This document shows positions 17,627 to 25,985 of a stretch of 64,000 nt of DNA, piece after piece. Position numbers and translations under genes: made by a program. Origin of the DNA: Clostridium simiarum (lineage in GTDB: Bacteria > Bacillota > Clostridia > Clostridiales > Clostridiaceae). The first letter of the stretch is position 1; the number at the start of each line of letters is the position of its first letter. The notes below the pieces were generated by a model. It ran no database searches, was not told the origin of the DNA, and worked only from the letters and a program-made list of their open reading frames with translations. The stretch covers positions 682,001-746,000 of the forward strand of contig NZ_JAHLQL010000001.1 in the NCBI RefSeq assembly GCF_018919175.1. The letters are read 5' to 3'.

Positions 17627-18535
17627 GTAATTTCTTAATATATTTAATATATTAGTAAAATATCCTGGAAGTTCAGAATTAAATTCCATATATATCTTTT
17701 TAGTTGGGTGTATAAATCCCAAAGATTTAGCATGAAGCATTTGACCATTTACCTTAAACCTTTGTTTTTTATGTCCATACACTGGATCCCCTACTAGGGG
17801 GTGTCCTATATACGCCATATGTACCCTAATTTGATGTGTTCTTCCCGTTTCTAAATTACATTTTACTAAAGTGTGTCTTTCATATCTTTCTAAAACTTCA
17901 TAGTGAGTTACAGCCCTTTTTCCCTCTTTAACTACAGCAAACTTTATCCTATCTACAGGGTGCCTACCTATGATAGTATCTATGATTCCACTATCCTTTT
18001 TTACTATACCTTCTACTAATGCATAGTATTCCCTTTTTATTGAATGAACCTTAAATTGTTCTGCTAAAGCTTTATGAGAATTATCGTTTTTTGCTATAAC
18101 TAATACTCCTGAAGTATCTTTATCTATTCTATGGACAATTCCAGGTCTTACTACGCCATTTATACCAGATAAATCCTTGCAGTGACTTAATAAAGCATTT
18201 ACAAGGGTACCAGTATATACCCCTGTAGCTGGATGAACTACCATTCCTTGTTTCTTATTTATCACAATAACATCACTATCTTCATAAAGTATATCTAAGG
18301 GTATTTCTTCTGCCTTTATACAAAGTTCCACCGGATCTTGTATGATTACCTTAATGGTATCTCCTTCTTTTACCTTATAATTACTTTTAATACTTTTCCC
18401 CTTTACTAAAACCTTCTCTTCTTCAACAAGTCTTTGTATATATGATCTGGATTTATCTTCTAAAATATCAAAAAGATACTTATCTATTCTAATACCTTCA
18501 TTTTCTTTTTCTACAATAAATATGTTTTCCTCCAT
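17621..18535 (-). CDS. RluA/RluD-family pseudouridine synthase
   Basis: This 304-residue RNA-modifying enzyme has an N-terminal S4 domain (about residues 12-75) and an RluA catalytic domain containing HRIDKDTSGVLVIAK (about 136-150), where the Asp is the catalytic residue, and ETGRTHQIRVHMAYIGHPLVGD near residues 228-249. The S4-plus-RluA architecture is that of RluD/YlyB-type enzymes acting on 23S rRNA, but the exact target cannot be read from sequence. Its ATG shares a base with the lspA stop, so the two are coupled. In Bacillus ylyB likewise follows lspA and precedes pyrR. Confidence 0.93.
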   Translation of the reverse strand: MEENIFIVEKENEGIRIDKYLFDILEDKSRSYIQRLVEEEKVLVKGKSIKSNYKVKEGDTIKVIIQDPVELCIKAEEIPLDILYEDSDVIVINKKQGMVVHPATGVYTGTLVNALLSHCKDLSGINGVVRPGIVHRIDKDTSGVLVIAKNDNSHKALAEQFKVHSIKREYYALVEGIVKKDSGIIDTIIGRHPVDRIKFAVVKEGKRAVTHYEVLERYERHTLVKCNLETGRTHQIRVHMAYIGHPLVGDPVYGHKKQRFKVNGQMLHAKSLGFIHPTKKIYMEFNSELPGYFTNILNILRNYL

Positions 18536-18996
18536 TATTCCCCATCCTTTATTATGAATATTGCTAATAAGAAAGTTCCTATAACTACAAATATGTCCGC
18601 AAAATTAAATGTTGGAAAATAATACATATCCTTGTAATGAAAAACAATAAAATCCACTACATATTTATAATATAACCTATCTATAAGATTTCCTATTGCT
18701 CCAGATATCACTAAAGCTAATGCAACTCTTAATATAAAAGACTTGGGTTTATATTTAACTAGATAAAAAATCAATATAGATACAATAATAATGGTTATTA
18801 AAGACAATAACATAGTTTTATGTTGGAAAATCCCAAAAGCTGCACCTCTATTTTCTAAATAGGATAAAGTAAAAAAATTTTTAATTATAACTTTATCAGC
18901 ACCATTAGCTAAATTACCTATAGCCCATATTTTTGTAAATCTATCAATTAATACACCTAAAATAATAATAATTATCTCCAATACTCCATCCCCCAT
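18535..18996 (-). CDS. lspA: Lipoprotein signal peptidase (signal peptidase II)
   Basis: This 153-residue membrane protease removes signal peptides from prolipoproteins. It has four membrane segments; the two catalytic aspartates lie in GAIGNLIDRLYY (about 99-110) and FNFADIFVVIG (about 130-140). The start is uncertain: ATG 18996 has no clear ribosome site, while TTG 18981 (giving MEIIIIILG) has GGGGGATGGAG before it. It lies 4 bp after the TraR/DksA-type gene and overlaps the pseudouridine synthase gene. Confidence 0.95.
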   Translation of the reverse strand: MGDGVLEIIIIILGVLIDRFTKIWAIGNLANGADKVIIKNFFTLSYLENRGAAFGIFQHKTMLLSLITIIIVSILIFYLVKYKPKSFILRVALALVISGAIGNLIDRLYYKYVVDFIVFHYKDMYYFPTFNFADIFVVIGTFLLAIFIIKDGE

Positions 18997-19000
18997 TAAA

Positions 19001-19606
19001 TTAGTCTGGCAATCCCGCTTTATATTGCTGATTGCTTATTTTTTCAATCCACTCTACCTCATAGTCATTTTCATCATCATCTTCTTCATAATAATCTTCT
19101 AAGTTTTTTATCTTATTAAAGGATTGAAGTTGATTCATTGCATCCTCTCTTTTATATCCTAATCCATAAGGCTCATTAAGTTCTCTATAATCATAATCTC
19201 TATTTGAATTAATAGAAATATCTCCTTTTAAACCTTCTTTAACACTTATTTCATTTTGACAATCAACACAATATATAGCATAAGGAACAACTTCTAACCT
19301 CTCTTTATTTATATTCTTTCCACAATGTTTACAAATACCATACTCTTTATTATCTATGGATGTTAGTGCTTTATCAATTTTATTTATTAATGAAATTTCA
19401 TTTTCTTTAAGAGCTTTTCCCCTCATAATATCATTCATCTCCGAGCCTTGATCAGCGGGATGATTATCGTAAAATGACAACTCCGAAGAGAATTCTTCCC
19501 TAGAATTTGTAAACTCCATTTCTTTATCCCCATGAATTACATCAAGTATGCTTTCTCTTTCCCTTAATAGCTTTTTTCTATAATATTCTAATAACTTTTT
19601 ATCCAT
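19001..19606 (-). CDS. TraR/DksA-type zinc-finger protein (YteA-like)
   Basis: This 201-residue protein has an N-terminal coiled-coil-type helix pair, an acidic DNHPADQGSEMND segment (about 47-59), and a C4 zinc finger with cysteines at about 92, 95, 113 and 116 (CKHC and CVDC). This is the YteA subfamily of TraR/DksA proteins, known from sporulating Firmicutes; whether it binds RNA polymerase is not established to my knowledge. It is followed immediately by lspA. GGAGG precedes ATG 19606. Confidence 0.85.
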   Translation of the reverse strand: MDKKLLEYYRKKLLRERESILDVIHGDKEMEFTNSREEFSSELSFYDNHPADQGSEMNDIMRGKALKENEISLINKIDKALTSIDNKEYGICKHCGKNINKERLEVVPYAIYCVDCQNEISVKEGLKGDISINSNRDYDYRELNEPYGLGYKREDAMNQLQSFNKIKNLEDYYEEDDDENDYEVEWIEKISNQQYKAGLPD

Positions 19607-19708
19607 TCTTATTTTCCTCCTAAAATAACATATATACTTATTCTGTGGAAAATAAGAATTTTTATAACTATTTTATATTAATATTTCACTTATATATTTA
19701 AGACTATT

Positions 19709-21013
19709 TTAAATGTAATCTATATTTAAAAATTTACTGAAAAATTTTATATTCTCTGGAAAAGAAATGTTAGTGCATTGCCAATGCTTAATTCTGGTAG
19801 TTTTTAAGTTTCTAATAGACAAAACTGCAAAAGCCATGGCTATTCTGTGATCTTTTTCAGTTTCAATGGTTACATCTTTATTTATATATCCACTTTTCCC
19901 TTCAATAAATAAATCCCCTTTTTCATACCATGCCCTTATTCCACATAGACTTAGATTATTAATAATCCCATTTAACCTATTGCTTTCTTTTACTTTTAGC
20001 TCATCTACTGCCCTAATAACTGTAGTTCCTTGGCTAAATGCAGCTAAAACACTTAACATTGGGATTTCATCTATAATATTAGGAGTATCATAAGAAAGTA
20101 CTTCTACAGCTTTCAATTTGCTACTTGTTACCCTTATATCACCAACAAGCTCTCCACTCTTATTTAACTTATTTTCTACTTCTATATTAGCCCCCATACT
20201 TATTAAAATATCTATAAATTTGCTTCTTCTAGAATTTATAAGTACTTCCTTTATGCTTATACTAGATTTTTCAGATAGTATACATAATCCTATAAGAAAT
20301 GCTGCTGAGGATATATCCCCAGGAATATAAATATCCCTTGATGTCAGTATAGATTTTTCTAAGGATATAATATCTCCCTGAACTTTAATATTTGCTCCTA
20401 AATATTTCATCATAATTTCTGTATGATCTCTAGTATTTAAATTTTCTTTTATAACAATATTTTTTGAAGCTACTAAAGCTGCTATCAATAAAGCAGATTT
20501 AACCTGAGCAGAAGCTACACTCATGAAATACTTCATATCCTTTAATACCGATGTATTTGTGGTTTCAATAGGAAGCTTATCCTCACTAGATTTTATATTT
20601 CCACCCATTAACTCTAAAGGCTCTATAACTCTTTTCATAGGTCTTTTACTAAGAGATTCATCTCCTATCAATGTGGATTTTATATTTGCACCACATAAGA
20701 GTCCTAATAGTAGTCTTACAGTTGTTCCAGAATTATTACAATTCAATATACCAGCATCTTTTTTAAAATTCTCTACACCAGGACTGATTATAGAAATAAC
20801 ATTATTATTTCCATACACAGCCTTCACTCCCAATGTTTTCATAATTTCTAAGGTAGTAATGCAGTCTTCACTTTTAGGGAAATTATATATATTGTAATTT
20901 CCCTTAGAAATAGATCCTATTATAAGGCTCCTATGTGCAATGGACTTATCTCCAGGTAAATTTATTATTTTTTTATGTACATTTTTTTTAAAACCATTTA
21001 TATTTATATCCAT
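19709..21013 (-). CDS. aroA: 3-phosphoshikimate 1-carboxyvinyltransferase (EPSP synthase)
   Basis: This 434-residue enzyme joins shikimate-3-phosphate and PEP. GDKSIAHRSLIIGSI (about 21-35) and LNCNNSGTTVRLLLGLL (about 88-104) are the family signatures, with MSVASAQVKSALL near residue 164. Length is usual. It follows aroF by 165 bp, an unusually long gap inside an aro operon that holds several inverted repeats (21053-21179). GGGGAG precedes ATG 21013. Confidence 0.96.
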   Translation of the reverse strand: MDININGFKKNVHKKIINLPGDKSIAHRSLIIGSISKGNYNIYNFPKSEDCITTLEIMKTLGVKAVYGNNNVISIISPGVENFKKDAGILNCNNSGTTVRLLLGLLCGANIKSTLIGDESLSKRPMKRVIEPLELMGGNIKSSEDKLPIETTNTSVLKDMKYFMSVASAQVKSALLIAALVASKNIVIKENLNTRDHTEIMMKYLGANIKVQGDIISLEKSILTSRDIYIPGDISSAAFLIGLCILSEKSSISIKEVLINSRRSKFIDILISMGANIEVENKLNKSGELVGDIRVTSSKLKAVEVLSYDTPNIIDEIPMLSVLAAFSQGTTVIRAVDELKVKESNRLNGIINNLSLCGIRAWYEKGDLFIEGKSGYINKDVTIETEKDHRIAMAFAVLSIRNLKTTRIKHWQCTNISFPENIKFFSKFLNIDYI

Positions 21014-21052
21014 ATTACTCCCCTTAAATATGCTTAATTTATCACATTGCTG

Positions 21053-21087
21053 CTACTTTAATACTTCCGCTTGTTGTATTAAAGTAG
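21053..21087 (-). repeat. 12-bp perfect hairpin in the aroF-aroA gap
   Basis: CTACTTTAATAC (21053-21064) and GTATTAAAGTAG (21076-21087) pair perfectly around 11 bases. There is no T-run on either side, so it is not a standard terminator. It lies 40 bases before the aroA start on the minus strand and could be an mRNA processing or regulatory structure. Confidence 0.6.
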
Positions 21088-21127
21088 AGATAAATACTGC
21101 TATCTATGTATATAATCTCTTCTAAAT

Positions 21128-21179
21128 CTCAGATAACAGAGATATTCCTAATAAGCAAACCCCATCTGAGCCTAGGAAT
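21128..21179 (-). repeat. Two interleaved 7-bp inverted repeats at the end of aroF (possible pseudoknot)
   Basis: CTCAGAT (21128-21134) pairs with ATCTGAG (21164-21170), and ATTCCTA (21144-21150) with TAGGAAT (21173-21179). The pairs are interleaved, so they form either mutually exclusive hairpins or an H-type pseudoknot. The last arm touches the aroF stop codon. Confidence 0.4.
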
Positions 21180-21961
21180 CACTTAATTTTATTAATTATA
21201 TCACATAAAGTATCTACGGATATAGTTTGTTTAGCGTCAGAAATAGACTTGTCAGGATTTAAATGACTTTCAATAATAAGACCATCTGCCCCTGCAGCGA
21301 TGGAGGCTAGAGACATTGGATAAACTAACTCTCTTACGCCCGTTCCATGGCTAGGATCCACAATAATAGGTAATCTATAGTTATTCTTTATAAAAGCCAC
21401 TGCATTTAAATCTAGAGTATTTCTTGTATAAGGTTCAAAGGTTCTAATACCCCTCTCACAGAATATAACATTTTCATTTCCACCACTTAATATGTACTCT
21501 GCAGCACATAGCCATTCTTTTATGGTAGCACTTATTCCTCTTTTTAATATTACCGGAGTTTTTAGCCTACCAATTTCTTTTAACAAGCTATAATTATACA
21601 TGTTTCTAGATCCCACTTGTATAACATCTATATATTCAAGAGATTTTTCTATATCCCTAGGATCCATAATTTCTGTAGATATTGGAATATTAACCTCTTC
21701 TCTCACAGCTTTTAATATTTCTAAGCCCTTTTCTTCTAGCCCTTGGAAATCATAAGGAGATGTTCTAGGCTTAAAAGCTCCACCTCTTAATATATTTACA
21801 CCGCAACTTTTTAGCTTTTTAGCTAATAAAATCATTGTATCATAGTCCTCTACAGCGCAAGGTCCAGAAATAACAACCTTTTTTTCCCTACCAATATCTA
21901 TATCTTTTACTTTAACTATGATAGGGTCACCGCTATTTTTATGACTCAACAAATTATCCAT
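21179..21961 (-). CDS. aroF: 3-deoxy-7-phosphoheptulonate synthase (DAHP synthase, type I-beta)
   Basis: This enzyme condenses PEP and erythrose-4-phosphate, the first shikimate step. From ATG 21961 (AGGTGA 8 bases upstream) it has 260 residues. The core carries GPCAVEDYDTM (about 31-41), GAFKPRTSPYDFQG (about 56-69), VILKRG, and DPSHGTG (metal and substrate residues). It consists of the catalytic barrel alone: neither the N-terminal ferredoxin-like domain nor a chorismate mutase domain is present, so ordinary allosteric control is not visible. It overlaps aroB by 8 bases. Confidence 0.95.
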   Translation of the reverse strand: MDNLLSHKNSGDPIIVKVKDIDIGREKKVVISGPCAVEDYDTMILLAKKLKSCGVNILRGGAFKPRTSPYDFQGLEEKGLEILKAVREEVNIPISTEIMDPRDIEKSLEYIDVIQVGSRNMYNYSLLKEIGRLKTPVILKRGISATIKEWLCAAEYILSGGNENVIFCERGIRTFEPYTRNTLDLNAVAFIKNNYRLPIIVDPSHGTGVRELVYPMSLASIAAGADGLIIESHLNPDKSISDAKQTISVDTLCDIINKIK

Positions 21962-23048
21962 ATATTTTATCACCTTCTATGCTCTCTTTGATAGCTCTTA
22001 TTAAATCCTCTTCTTCTACTTTAACCCCTATTTCATAACTTCCTAAAAAATTTATTAATACAAATCTTATAGAAGAATCATTTTTCTTATCTCCTTTAAT
22101 AGTATGAATTAATTTATCCATATTATTTATTTTATAGTATTTATTCATTCCTATCAAATCATAAATTTCTTCAATGTAGCTATATGTTTTTTTATCTAGA
22201 GATAACTTATATTCAGATATCTTTAAAGCTACTAATATTCCTAAGGCTACTGCTTCACCATGTGAAATATTATATTGTGAATCTACCTCTATAGCATGCC
22301 CTACAGTGTGGCCGAAGTTTAATAAATTTCTAAGTCCCTTATCTCTAAAATCCTTAGAAACTACCTTCCTCTTTATAGAAACACATTTTTCTACTAGTTC
22401 AAGCATAGTATTTTTATTTAACTTCTTAATGTGTTCAATATTTATTTGAAAATATTCTAATAAATCTTTATCATCTATAATACAATATTTCACAATCTCT
22501 CCAAAACCACTTAGTACCTCTTTTTTATCTAATGTATAAATAAAATCTATACATATTATTACTTCTAGTGGATTATAAAACATTCCAATATAATTTTTAA
22601 AATCACTAAAATTATAACCTACTTTTCCTCCAACACTACTATCTACTTGAGAAATTATTGTGGTAGGTATATTTATATATCTAATCCCTCTCATATAAGT
22701 TCCTGCTACAAATCCAACTAAGTCTCCTAATATACCTCCTCCTAGAGAAATTAGGATAGCGTCATTTTTAGCAGCATTTTCTATTAAAAACTCATATATT
22801 TCATTTATTGAATGTATATTCTTGTTTACTTCCTTGCACTTCACAGAAAATGAATTTTTCACAAAATTATTTTTTATTTTTTCTATAATATCCTTATAAT
22901 CTTCTTTTAGGCTTTTGTCATATATAAGAAACATATCTGAATTTTCTTCTTTTTTTATATGTTCTAACCTTTTAGTTATATCATCAAATTTATCTGCAAT
23001 ATATATATCATAGGGAATCAATGAATCCCTTACCATTTTCTTATACAT
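21954..23048 (-). CDS. aroB: 3-dehydroquinate synthase
   Basis: This 364-residue NAD- and metal-dependent enzyme makes 3-dehydroquinate. The NAD-binding signature SLGGGILGDLVGFVAGTYMR (about 102-121) and metal ligand region FGHTVGHAIE (about 246-255) are present. The frame opens at GTG 23084, but ATG 23048 has AGGAGG 7 bases upstream and is the start used here. It begins 32 bases after the divIVA terminator, so its promoter must overlap that terminator or transcription reads through. Confidence 0.96.
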   Translation of the reverse strand: MYKKMVRDSLIPYDIYIADKFDDITKRLEHIKKEENSDMFLIYDKSLKEDYKDIIEKIKNNFVKNSFSVKCKEVNKNIHSINEIYEFLIENAAKNDAILISLGGGILGDLVGFVAGTYMRGIRYINIPTTIISQVDSSVGGKVGYNFSDFKNYIGMFYNPLEVIICIDFIYTLDKKEVLSGFGEIVKYCIIDDKDLLEYFQINIEHIKKLNKNTMLELVEKCVSIKRKVVSKDFRDKGLRNLLNFGHTVGHAIEVDSQYNISHGEAVALGILVALKISEYKLSLDKKTYSYIEEIYDLIGMNKYYKINNMDKLIHTIKGDKKNDSSIRFVLINFLGSYEIGVKVEEEDLIRAIKESIEGDKIYG

Positions 23049-23079
23049 TTTTAATCCTCCTAATTTAAGAATAAAAAAA

Positions 23080-23100
23080 CTCACTCATAAAAGAGTGAGA
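23080..23100 (-). terminator. Terminator after divIVA
   Basis: CTCACTC/GAGTGAG stem with loop ATAAAAG-type spacing, followed by seven T residues on the minus strand. It separates the dcw cluster from aroB. Confidence 0.85.
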
Positions 23101-23104
23101 TTGA

Positions 23105-23698
23105 TTAGCTATTTTTAGCAAAAAAACTTTTAATGGCATTTAAGTCATCAGAGCTTACAGCCTGTTCCTTTAACACTTCAACTTCTTTATTATCAATTTC
23201 TTCAAGAGAAGTCTCCTCTACAGGAACCCCCACATTATAATTTTTAACAAAATCTTTTTCAAGATCATCAAAAGTCTCTAGTTGTACATTCATAAAATTC
23301 CTAAATTTAGCTCTAAACTTAACAAAATCTTGCTTTAACTTTTCATATTCATCACTAATACCAATAACATCATTGTGTGCTTTATCTAATATTTTTTGTG
23401 CAGTTTCATTGGCACTTCTTATTATAATATCTGCCTCTTTTTGTGCACTATTTTTAGCTTGCTCTGCAGCGTTTTGAGCTAACACTAAGGTATTCTGTAT
23501 TGTAGATTCTATATTAGAATAATGATCTATTTTTTCATTCATCACTGACATTTTTTCTTTAAGTATGGAATTTTCTTTAAATATTCCTTCATAATCCTCT
23601 ACAACTTTATCAAGAAATTCATCTACCTCTTCTGGATCATACCCTCTAATTACTTTTTTAAATTCCTTATTATTGATATCCATTGGAGTTAATTTCAT
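23105..23698 (-). CDS. divIVA: Cell division/septum site protein DivIVA
   Basis: This 197-residue coiled-coil protein binds curved membranes at poles and septa. The N-terminal lipid-binding domain MKLTPMDINNKEFKKVIRGY and GYDPEEVDEFLDKV (about 19-32) are characteristic, followed by a long coiled coil to about residue 150. It is the last gene of the division cluster and is followed by a terminator. GGGTGATG lies before ATG 23698. Confidence 0.95.
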   Translation of the reverse strand: MKLTPMDINNKEFKKVIRGYDPEEVDEFLDKVVEDYEGIFKENSILKEKMSVMNEKIDHYSNIESTIQNTLVLAQNAAEQAKNSAQKEADIIIRSANETAQKILDKAHNDVIGISDEYEKLKQDFVKFRAKFRNFMNVQLETFDDLEKDFVKNYNVGVPVEETSLEEIDNKEVEVLKEQAVSSDDLNAIKSFFAKNS

Positions 23699-23712
23699 AA
23701 GTCATCACCCCG

Positions 23713-24480
23713 TCAAATATATTTTTTTATTTCTATTTTTAATCTACCGCTTCCAGTAGTGCCTACTATTTCTCCAATTTTATACTTACCATGTCCTCTT
23801 ATAGTTATAGTATCCCCTGATTTGATTTCTTCACTTTTTTCATAACACTCTATATAATCTAAAAATACTTTTCCAGACCTTATGTATTGCTCACTTTTAT
23901 TCCTAGATAAATTCGTAATTGAGCTAATTATAACATCCAATCTATTTGAGGAAGCTAAATATACATTTTTATCAAAAGAATATTCAGGTATATCCTCCTC
24001 TTTACTAATCTTATCTATTTCACAAGGACACCTACCTATATTTTTTAAATTAATAAGTATATAATCTAATATATCTTCCATTACAGGCACATAGCATTGA
24101 TTATCTTTTAAAACAAGATCTCCAAGCTTGCTACGCTTTATACCAAGAGACATTAATGAACCTAAATAATCTTTATGTAAAAGTTCATTAAACTTGGATT
24201 TATTAGTAATTCTAATAATTTCAATAGGATAATTAGATTCGTAATTATTATTAAATCTAATTATCCTTCTTTCAGCATCTTCAAACCCACCAAAAGTGCA
24301 ACAAGGCATATTTATCTTATAGCAGTACTCCTTAACCTTCTTCCAAAGATTTGGTGTTAAAAATTCATTTGTATAAACTACTGTTAAGCTTCTATCAGCT
24401 AAAATTATTTTATCATAAATATTTGAAATAGCTCCTATATCATCATCGCCTAAAAATTTTATAAAATCATTCTTATTCAT
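23713..24480 (-). CDS. ylmH: S4-domain RNA-binding protein YlmH
   Basis: This 255-residue protein has the YlmH arrangement: an N-terminal alpha-beta region and a C-terminal S4 RNA-binding domain (about residues 180-245) with RLDVIISSITNLSRNKSEQY and IRSGKVFLD. YlmH binds stalled 50S subunits and takes part in ribosome rescue in Firmicutes, which makes it a functional companion of RqcH in this window. It lies between yggT and divIVA, the conserved order. Confidence 0.9.
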   Translation of the reverse strand: MNKNDFIKFLGDDDIGAISNIYDKIILADRSLTVVYTNEFLTPNLWKKVKEYCYKINMPCCTFGGFEDAERRIIRFNNNYESNYPIEIIRITNKSKFNELLHKDYLGSLMSLGIKRSKLGDLVLKDNQCYVPVMEDILDYILINLKNIGRCPCEIDKISKEEDIPEYSFDKNVYLASSNRLDVIISSITNLSRNKSEQYIRSGKVFLDYIECYEKSEEIKSGDTITIRGHGKYKIGEIVGTTGSGRLKIEIKKYI

Positions 24481-24485
24481 AATTA

Positions 24486-24740
24486 CTATATAATAGGCAT
24501 AATTACTTTTTGCAATAAATATATTATAGATATAACTATAACAGGCGAAAAATCTATAGGAAAGTTAGGATACACTTTCTCCTGTAGTGCCTTAGCTGGT
24601 CTTAACAGCGGATCTGTTAGTACTCTTACTATTTCTAAAAATTTATTTCTTTGATTTTGAAAAATAAAGGATAAAATAACTTCTAAAAATATAACATACT
24701 CAATAACGGTAAATAATATTTTAAAAAAAATTCTTAAAAT
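24486..24740 (-). CDS. yggT: YggT-family membrane protein with apparent ATT start
   Basis: This 84-codon frame begins LRIFFKILFTVIEYVIFLEV after the initiator and contains FLEIVRVLTDPLLRPAKALQ and PIDFSPVIVISIIYLL, the family signatures. It has two hydrophobic segments, as usual for YggT. It lies exactly where yggT belongs, between sepF and ylmH. No ATG, GTG or TTG occurs in frame between the upstream TAA stop and the conserved core. ATT 24740 has GGGAG 8 bases upstream and gives the usual length, so I take it as the start; ATA 24746 is another possibility, and a sequencing error cannot be excluded. Confidence 0.8.
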   Translation of the reverse strand: MLRIFFKILFTVIEYVIFLEVILSFIFQNQRNKFLEIVRVLTDPLLRPAKALQEKVYPNFPIDFSPVIVISIIYLLQKVIMPII

Positions 24741-24768
24741 AAATATTACTCCCTTCCGGTTTAAGGTA

Positions 24769-25230
24769 CTATTTAGCCCAATTAAATAATCCCTTACTTA
24801 ATTCTGTCTTTAATTCATTGGTAACTTCAACATTTGAAGGTGATAAAATATATACTCCCCTTTCAACCTCTTGAAGTTCTCCTCCTAAAGCATAGCTAGC
24901 TCCACCCATAAAATCTAATAGCCTTTGGGCAGTTTTAGGTTCTAATGAAGTAGTATTAACAACCACTATTTTACGATTTTTTAAGTCATCACATATATCC
25001 GTTGCTTCTTCATACACTGTAGGCTTTGTTATAGTAACCTTAGCTGAAACAGCTGTATGTATGCTCACTACCTTACCTTGATTTTTTTTGCTAGTACTTG
25101 CTGGAATAGCTGGTTGAACCTCTTCTCTTTCAAATTCCTCTGCTCCATCCATTTCCTCATCATATTCTTCATCATACTCATCTTCTAATCCTAGAAAACC
25201 CCAAACTTTATTTAACACTTTAGCTGCCAT
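24769..25230 (-). CDS. sepF: Cell division protein SepF
   Basis: This 153-residue protein anchors FtsZ to the membrane and orders septum formation. It has an N-terminal amphipathic helix ([15 protein letters not shown]), an acidic linker, and the SepF core (about 70-150) with [20 protein letters not shown] and [27 protein letters not shown] precedes ATG 25230. FtsZ itself is not encoded in the window. Confidence 0.95.
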   Translation of the reverse strand: MAAKVLNKVWGFLGLEDEYDEEYDEEMDGAEEFEREEVQPAIPASTSKKNQGKVVSIHTAVSAKVTITKPTVYEEATDICDDLKNRKIVVVNTTSLEPKTAQRLLDFMGGASYALGGELQEVERGVYILSPSNVEVTNELKTELSKGLFNWAK

Positions 25231-25247
25231 TTAAATCCCTCCCAAAC

Positions 25248-25904
25248 TTAATATACTCTTTTACCAAAAATGCCTTCACCGATTCTTACCATATTGGAAC
25301 CGCATTGAATAGCCACAGCATAATCTCCGCTCATCCCCATAGATAAGTATTCCATAGTTACATTTGAAAACTGCCTATCTTTAAGATTACTCCATATATC
25401 TTTCATTTTATGAAAATAAAATTTAGAAGATTCTTCGTCCCCTTTAGGTATTATAGCCATCAAACCTTTTACTTTAACAAAATCACATTTTTCTACCTCT
25501 GAAACTAGGTTCTCTAAATCTTCTATTAAAATGCCATGTTTACTTTCTTCTTTTCCTATATTGATTTCGATAAGTACTTCAGCAATTTTATTTTTACTTT
25601 TATATTGTTTTTCTATTTCCCTTAGTAGTCTAATACTATCCAAAGAATGAATAAGACAAACCTTATCCACGATATTTTTCACCTTATTCCTTTGGAGATG
25701 TCCTATGAAATGCCATTTTATATCCTTCGGCAAACTTTCATGCTTTTCTAAAAGTTCTTGTACTTTATTTTCTCCAAAATCTCTTATCCCCAAATTATAA
25801 GCTTCCAATAAGTCTGCCACAGGTTTTGTTTTACTAACAGCGATGAGAGTTACATCTTTTGGTATTTGATTTGTAATTTCTTTTAAGTTATCTAAGATGT
25901 TCAA
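25248..25904 (-). CDS. PLP homeostasis protein (YggS/YlmE family)
   Basis: This 218-residue PLP-binding protein has the single-barrel YggS fold. VSKTKP (about 23-28, with the PLP Lys), FGENKVQELL, WHFIGHLQRNKVK (about 64-76) and SMGMSGDYAVAI (about 188-199) are all diagnostic. The start is TTG 25904 with AAAGGAG upstream. It precedes sepF by 17 bp, as ylmE does in Bacillus. It maintains pyridoxal phosphate balance rather than catalysing a known reaction. Confidence 0.93.
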   Translation of the reverse strand: MNILDNLKEITNQIPKDVTLIAVSKTKPVADLLEAYNLGIRDFGENKVQELLEKHESLPKDIKWHFIGHLQRNKVKNIVDKVCLIHSLDSIRLLREIEKQYKSKNKIAEVLIEINIGKEESKHGILIEDLENLVSEVEKCDFVKVKGLMAIIPKGDEESSKFYFHKMKDIWSNLKDRQFSNVTMEYLSMGMSGDYAVAIQCGSNMVRIGEGIFGKRVY

Positions 25905-25985
25905 TTGTATCGTCTCCTTTGATAACCGTTATAAGGTTTATATTCTTCAAAAATTTAAAAAATCCTTCAAAATCAAAATAAATAA

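Noticed and set aside
20523..20897. Plus-strand open frame of 124 codons
   Set aside because: It is antisense to aroA, whose family signatures are continuous; no ribosome site or recognisable domain.
21014..21178. T-box leader for the aro genes
   Set aside because: No T-box core sequence (AGGGTGGNACCGCG-like) or specifier-type layout was found; the region's repeats are of another kind.
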